Source of the DNA: Marsupella aquatica
Taxonomy: Eukaryota > Marchantiophyta
Assembly: GCA_973895155.1 (NCBI GenBank)
Contig: OZ316896.1
Coordinates: 18,104,001 to 18,168,000, forward strand
Direction: 5' to 3'
Length of the DNA: 64,000 nucleotides
Positions 59,071 through 64,000 of the stretch are shown here, one piece after another; position 1 is the stretch's first letter, and every line of letters begins with the position of its first letter. The notes below the pieces were generated by a model that did not search any database, had not been told where the DNA came from, and saw only the letters and a list, made by a program, of their open reading frames with translations. A program made the translations under genes and the position numbers.

Positions 59071-62000
59071 TCACCAGTAATCACCACACGAACACACGCC
59101 ATCTTTAAAATGGTGAAAGCGACTTGCATCCCTCGTTATAATCTCGCGTCCTGTCACCTTCGAGATAAGCTTGGTTGCGGCATGGCAATCTGGACACACC
59201 CGAAGGTTCTTCCTTACGGGTATTGGTTGTCCCCGAGGTATGTGCATAAGTCCGTAAACAATAGCCAGCTTCTCACTATGAGAGCTGAGAGCTAGTTCTC
59301 TATCCTTCTCACTTATATCATGCAACACAAGCTGGGTATCCGGAATGTAGCCTTCAGCCTTCAGTTTTTCAGTCAATTTATTGAGCTTACTATATATCGC
59401 CTTCGCTTCTGGGTGAGATGTATCCCCTGCAACAAATTCATGTATCTTGTTGTCAACTTCAATCCAGCTACGCCCTGGCTCCTTCCGAACACCTCTCTTT
59501 TGCATCATAGTGCGCACCAATGAAACCTTCTCCCATTTGCCAGCTGCAGCGTAAATGTTGGAGAGAAGCACATATGTAGAGGACTTACTGGGTTCCAACT
59601 TGAAAAGCTCGTTTGCGACAAACTCGCTCAACTCCACATTACCGTAAGTTCTACAAGCCCCAAGCAAGGCTGTCCAAGTTACTACATTCGGTTCAATTGG
59701 CATGTCAGTAATGAAGAGCTTTGCTTCCTCCAAGTGTCCAGCCCGCCCAAGAAGATCCACCATGCAGGTATAATGCACAATGGTAGGCTCGATGCCATAA
59801 TCTTGCGTCATGACTGAAAAGAGTCTACGGCCATCATCAACAAGGCCTCCGTGACAACAAGCTGACAAAACTGTCACCAATGTAGTTCCATTGGGCTTCA
59901 CAAGTTCCGTATTCATTTTTCTGAAGAGTGCCAGTGCTTCATGCGCACATCCATGTTGTGCAAGTCCACCAATCATTACATTCCATGTGATTACATCGCG
60001 TTTCTCCAATATGTCAAAAACTCGTCGGGCGTCATCTATATTGCCAGTCTTTGCATACATCTGAACCAGTGCACTGCCCACACGAAAATCCGACTCCAGT
60101 CCCGCTTTCCTAGCTTGGCCATGAACCTCCTTCACCCACTCCAAAGCCTCCGCACTTGCTGATGCATTGAGAACGCTCATATAAGTGATTGCATCTGGTT
60201 CAAAGCCTTCCCGTCGCATTTGGAGAAACAGTCGATATGCTTCATGCCCACATCCATGTTGTGCAAGTCCACCGATCATTACATTCCATGTGAATACATC
60301 GCGTTTCTCCATTCTTTGAAAAACTCGTCGGGCATCATCTAGACTGCCACTCTCAGCATACATGTGAACCAGTGCATTCCCCAGACGCAAATCTGAATCC
60401 AGTCCCACTTTGCTAGCATGATCATGAACCTCCTTCACCCACTCCAAAGCCCCCGCGCTGGAAGATGCATTCAGAATGCTCGTATAAGTGATTGCATCTG
60501 GGTCGAAGCCTTCCTGCTGCATTTGAAGAAAAAGTCGATATGCTTCGAGCCCACGCCCATGTTTTGCAAGTCCACCGATCATTACATTCCATGTGACTAT
60601 ATCTCGCTTCTCCATCCTGTCAAAAAGTCGTCGGGCGTCATCTATACCGCCACTCTCTGCATACATGTGAACCAGAGCATTGCCCAGACGCAAATCTGAC
60701 TCCAGTCCCGCTTTGCTAGCATGGCCATGAACATCCTTCACCCACTCCAAAGCCCCCGCGCTTGCAGATGCATTCAGGATGCTCATATAAGTGATTGCAT
60801 TTGGTTCAAAGCCTTCCCGTCTCATTTGGAGAAAGAGCCGATATGCTTCATGTCCACATCCATGCTGTGCAAGTCCACCGATCACTACATTCCATGTGAC
60901 TAGATCGCGTTTCTCCATTGTCTCAAAAACTCTTCGGGCGTCATCTATACTGCCACTCTCTGCATACATGTAAACCAGTGCATTGCCCACACGCAAATCT
61001 GAATCCAGTCCCGCTTTGCTAGCATGGCCATGAATCTCCTTCACCCACTCCAAAGCCCCCGGGCTTGCAGATGCATGTCGGATGCTCATATAAGTGATTG
61101 CATCTGGTTCGAAGCCTTCACGCCGCATTTGAAGAAACAGTCGATATGCTTCGTGCCCACATCCATGTTTTGCAAGTCCACTGATCATTCCATTCCATGT
61201 GACGACATCGCGTTTCTCCAGTCTGTCAAAAACTCGTCGGGCATCATCTATACTGCCACTCTCTGCATACATGTGAACCAGTGCATTACCCACTCGCAAA
61301 TCCGAGTCCAGTCCCTCTTTGCTAGCATGGTCATGAACTTCCTTTACCCACTCCAAAGCCCCCACACTTGCAGATGCATTCAGAATGCTCAAATAAGTGA
61401 TTGCATCTGGTTCGAAGCCTTCCCATCTCATTCGGAGAAACAGTTGATATGCTTCATGCCCACACCCATGTTGTGCAAGTCCACCGATCATTACATTCCA
61501 TGTGATGACATCTCGATTGGTCAAATTTTCAAAAACTCGCCTTGCCTCCGTTATGCCCCCACACTTTGCATACATCTTAAGGAGTGCAGTCCCTACACGA
61601 ACATCCGATTCAAAGCCGGCACTTCGAATACACACATGAACTTCTTTTCCCCGTTTGAGAGCTAATGGGCCGGCACATGCCTTCAGGATGCTAAAATATG
61701 TGACCACGTTCGGCCGCCAACCTTCTTGGCGCATTTGATTGAAAATTTCAAAAGCGGATTCAGGGTGATTATACTTTGCATAACCTGCAATCATCACAGT
61801 CCATGCAACAATAGTCTTCTTCTCAAGTTTATCAAAAACTCTGCGTGCATCCAACAATTCCCCGCATTGGATGTACGCATTCATGAGGGAGATCGCCACA
61901 TATGGATTCTTATCCATTCCACTCTGAATGACGCACTCATGAACCTGCTTGGCCGTTAAAAGGTCTTTCTGCTTCGAACACCTTACCAGAACATCAACAT

Positions 62001-63156
62001 ACATGTACGAGTCGACGGTAATACCTCGTTGCAGACGACTCTTCAAAATAGCAATTTGACTCGTGGTACCAGCGCTATGCATGTGCGTACTGCCATTTCC
62101 ATGTGCAGTGTGTCGAGACCAATCTCTGCTGCTATAACTTGGAGCTCGCTGATCAGATGTACACTTTTCCGCTACCCGGGACCTTCTATGCTCTGAGATA
62201 GTGCTGTCCGTGGGCACAGGATTAGAGCTTGCTTTCGAACCCGGCTGGACAACTTCCAGCGTTGATGATGAAGTACTTGGGTCTAAATTCCCAGGAGCAT
62301 TCAAGTCCCAGGCCTTGCTTTTGTCTACCCTCACGGAAGAAAATTGAGGCTCTAGTGCAGTGGCAAGCTGGATGACTAGAGAGGGATTATCGCCAGGAGG
62401 TCGATGACATTCGTCAAACGGTTTATTGAAAGACGGTACATCCACAGTTCTCTTCGGTTCGCTGGTGGGACACAAATTAAATGCGTCCTTAAGCGGTTCC
62501 TTCCGCCATGGCCACCGCTGTTTCAGGGCTCTGGCATCTCCATGAAAAGACGATGGGGAAATCTTCACACAAAAACTTCCATTTTCTAATTGATCATCCA
62601 GGAGAAGCACCCGCTGCCGCTGAGGCCTGCAAAAATGAAAATTTGAAGTTTACAAGTTACATGGCTGGATAACGGTGGGCTAAGCTCTACAAACTACAGA
62701 AACGACCACGCAATGTGTGCGTTGGAGACACTTTTTTGAGAAGTAATACAAGGGAAGGGAAGGGATCCTCCGTTGAATTGACAGGACCCAACCTAAGAAA
62801 TTTATTCTTAGTAGCCTATTTCGAACCGATTTAGAAAACGTCCAAGTGAATAACAACGAACAGAGGCCCATTCATAAAATTCAACATATGCGGAATGTTT
62901 CCAAGTACAGCCAACAGAAGACTGCAAAATGAAATCTGAGACAAATAGGAAATGTAGGTAAGAACCTTGAGAACGTCCGGATGGTATGAGAGGAATGCTG
63001 GCAAGCCCGTCGACAGGGCTGGCAGTGAGAACAGAGGATGATGGAGCAAGATGTGAAGGCAGAGGAGAAGTGCGGGGTCTGCTGCTGTGGCAGAATCTGC
63101 ACGGGCGTCCCCAACCCCGGCAGGGTTAGGCTACTCCCTTTCATTACTTCACTCAT
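59071..63156 (-). CDS. PLS-class pentatricopeptide repeat protein with E and DYW domains
   Basis: The main exon, 62626-59071, is open for 1184 codons. It follows an acceptor (TTTTTTGCAG) and has no suitable ATG near its start, so an upstream exon is needed. 63156-62966 (MSEVMKGSSLTL...RTFSR) fits in phase across a 339-nt intron and is Arg/Ser-rich, like an organelle presequence; this exon is tentative. The whole would have about 1248 residues. Counting from the Val codon at 62610, PPR motifs span about 200-950 in P-L-S order with an exact 101-residue period, followed by E motifs, then DYW with HSE (1111-1113), CPDCH (1139-1143), CSC and the terminal DYW. DYW domains are cytidine deaminases for C-to-U editing of organelle RNA; zinc and catalytic residues are present. 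Target unknown. Confidence 0.93.
59899..61707 (-). repeat. Six 303-bp PPR modules in tandem within the DYW gene
   Basis: The words GFEPDAITY, ALEWVKEVH, NALVHMYAESG, DDARRVF and TWNVMIGGLAQHG recur exactly every 101 residues. At the DNA level the units are strongly alike even at silent positions (for example CGGGCGTCATCTATACTGCC recurs). 101 residues equals one P+L+S triplet of 35+35+31. Confidence 0.92.
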
Positions 63157-64000
63157 AGCAACCCGTGTCCCGCACAGTCCCCTCAATGGACCTGCTCTCG
63201 CATTTTCCCGTTCTCATGCTCCCCTTACTCCCTCCTTGCTCCTCCACCTCTTCGTCCGCCACGCCCCTGCCCGAAGACAAACGCTGGTTCCCCACTTTCT
63301 CCTTTCACCCACTCCAACCCGCCCGAATGCATCCCAATCTATAACGTAATCCAATTCAGCGTACTCGAATCCCATGCGATCTCCCGCTCGCTTTCTACTC
63401 CCGTTTCCACCACGCTGCTGCTGCTCTATGCGAATGTCCGTCCACCAACGCGATTGAGGAGGCGATCGACTATGGCGGTGAGAAGGAAGAACTCTGGGAA
63501 GGCAGAAATGTCAGGCCCTAATCTGTCACTGAATTTGATCGTATAAACCTTGATCTGTCACTTGGAATTCTGTCACTTCGGATTGAGCTGGACTGAGCCG
63601 AGCTAAGAGAGCCGAGCTGAGCTGTTATTCCAATCCCAACAGCGAGTCGATCGGGGATTGATCGCCTCTGTTCTCCACCGACAGTGATGGTAAGAAGGAG
63701 GAACTCTGGGACGGCAGCAGTGTTAAACCCTGGCCTGTCGCTCGAATTTGCTTGCTTCTTCCTGGATCTGTCACTTGGGATTCTGTCACCTGGGGCTCAC
63801 TTGGGATTCTGTCACCTGGGGCTCACTTGGGATTCTGTCACCTGGGGTCACTTGGAATTCTGTCACCTGGGGCACAGAGCTGAGCTGAGCAATTCTAAAT
63901 CCCAACTGCGAATCGAGCTGGGATTGATCGAACTATGGTAGCCCCGTTAGGAGTCCCGGTAATTGCCTCTCAAAATGTGATAATATATGGTGTACTACGT
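63157..64000. other. Upstream flank of the PPR gene with duplicated blocks
   Basis: No gene is recognised. The first 300 bp are pyrimidine-rich and may hold the PPR promoter. A duplicated block with nested short repeats fills 63470-63935. Confidence 0.5.
63470..63935 (+). repeat. Diverged tandem duplication of about 210 bp with a nested 26-bp array
   Basis: GTGAGAAGGAAGAACTCTGG...TCTGTCACTTGG...GAGCTGAGC...GGGATTGATCG at about 63478-63663 recurs at about 63684-63932. Inside the second copy TTGGGATTCTGTCACCTGGG is repeated four times at about 26-bp spacing (63768-63874). Confidence 0.85.

Noticed and set aside
58963-62589. Several plus-strand frames of 60-213 codons across the PPR gene
   Set aside because: They recur with the 303-bp module period and are antisense shadows of the PPR repeats.

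Overview
This window looks like nuclear DNA of a land plant. All protein genes but one are split into many short exons by GT-AG introns of roughly 65-830 nt. The gene set is plant-like: a plastid-type ClpB, a MAP3K-epsilon kinase with an ARM-repeat tail, a PLS-class PPR protein ending in a DYW domain, and a tRNA-Tyr whose small intron follows the anticodon. An organism outside the flowering plants (a moss or lycophyte, for example) is my inference from the style of the DYW protein and the intron sizes; I cannot fix the species.

Layout from left to right: 1-6.4 kb holds no recognised gene, only local duplications. 6.4-8.1 kb (+) is a SKA2-like kinetochore gene. 10.3-11.6 kb (-) is a mitochondrial ISCA2-type Fe-S carrier. 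13.3 kb (+) is tRNA-Tyr(GUA), directly followed by the 10-exon CLPB3 gene (13.6-19.5 kb, +). 22.4-23.7 kb (+) is RPS24. 23.7-30.9 kb is repeat-rich and includes a retroposed insertion with a perfect 16-bp target-site duplication. 30.9-41.5 kb (+) is a 23-exon MAP3K-epsilon gene. 45.2-49.0 kb (-) is a TRMO-type tRNA methyltransferase. 53.6-56.3 kb (-) is an AIMP1/EMAPII-type tRNA-binding protein. 59.1-63.2 kb (-) is a DYW PPR editing factor built from nearly identical 303-bp modules.

The genes do not form an operon or a named cluster. Several share a translation theme (RPS24, tRNA-Tyr, TRMO, AIMP1-like), and telo-box or TGGGCC-type motifs lie near the 5' ends of three of them. ClpB3, ISCA2 and the PPR-DYW protein are expected to act in organelles, SKA2 at the kinetochore, and MAP3K-epsilon in cytokinesis or cell-division signalling.

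I found no wholly new system. The strongest unusual observations are the PPR module array, the retroposon with an intact target-site duplication, a nearly perfect 27-bp foldback downstream of the kinase gene, and several recent perfect tandem duplications. Exon coordinates were read by eye from splice signals, reading-frame phase and family conservation, so untranslated regions and a few first exons remain uncertain.
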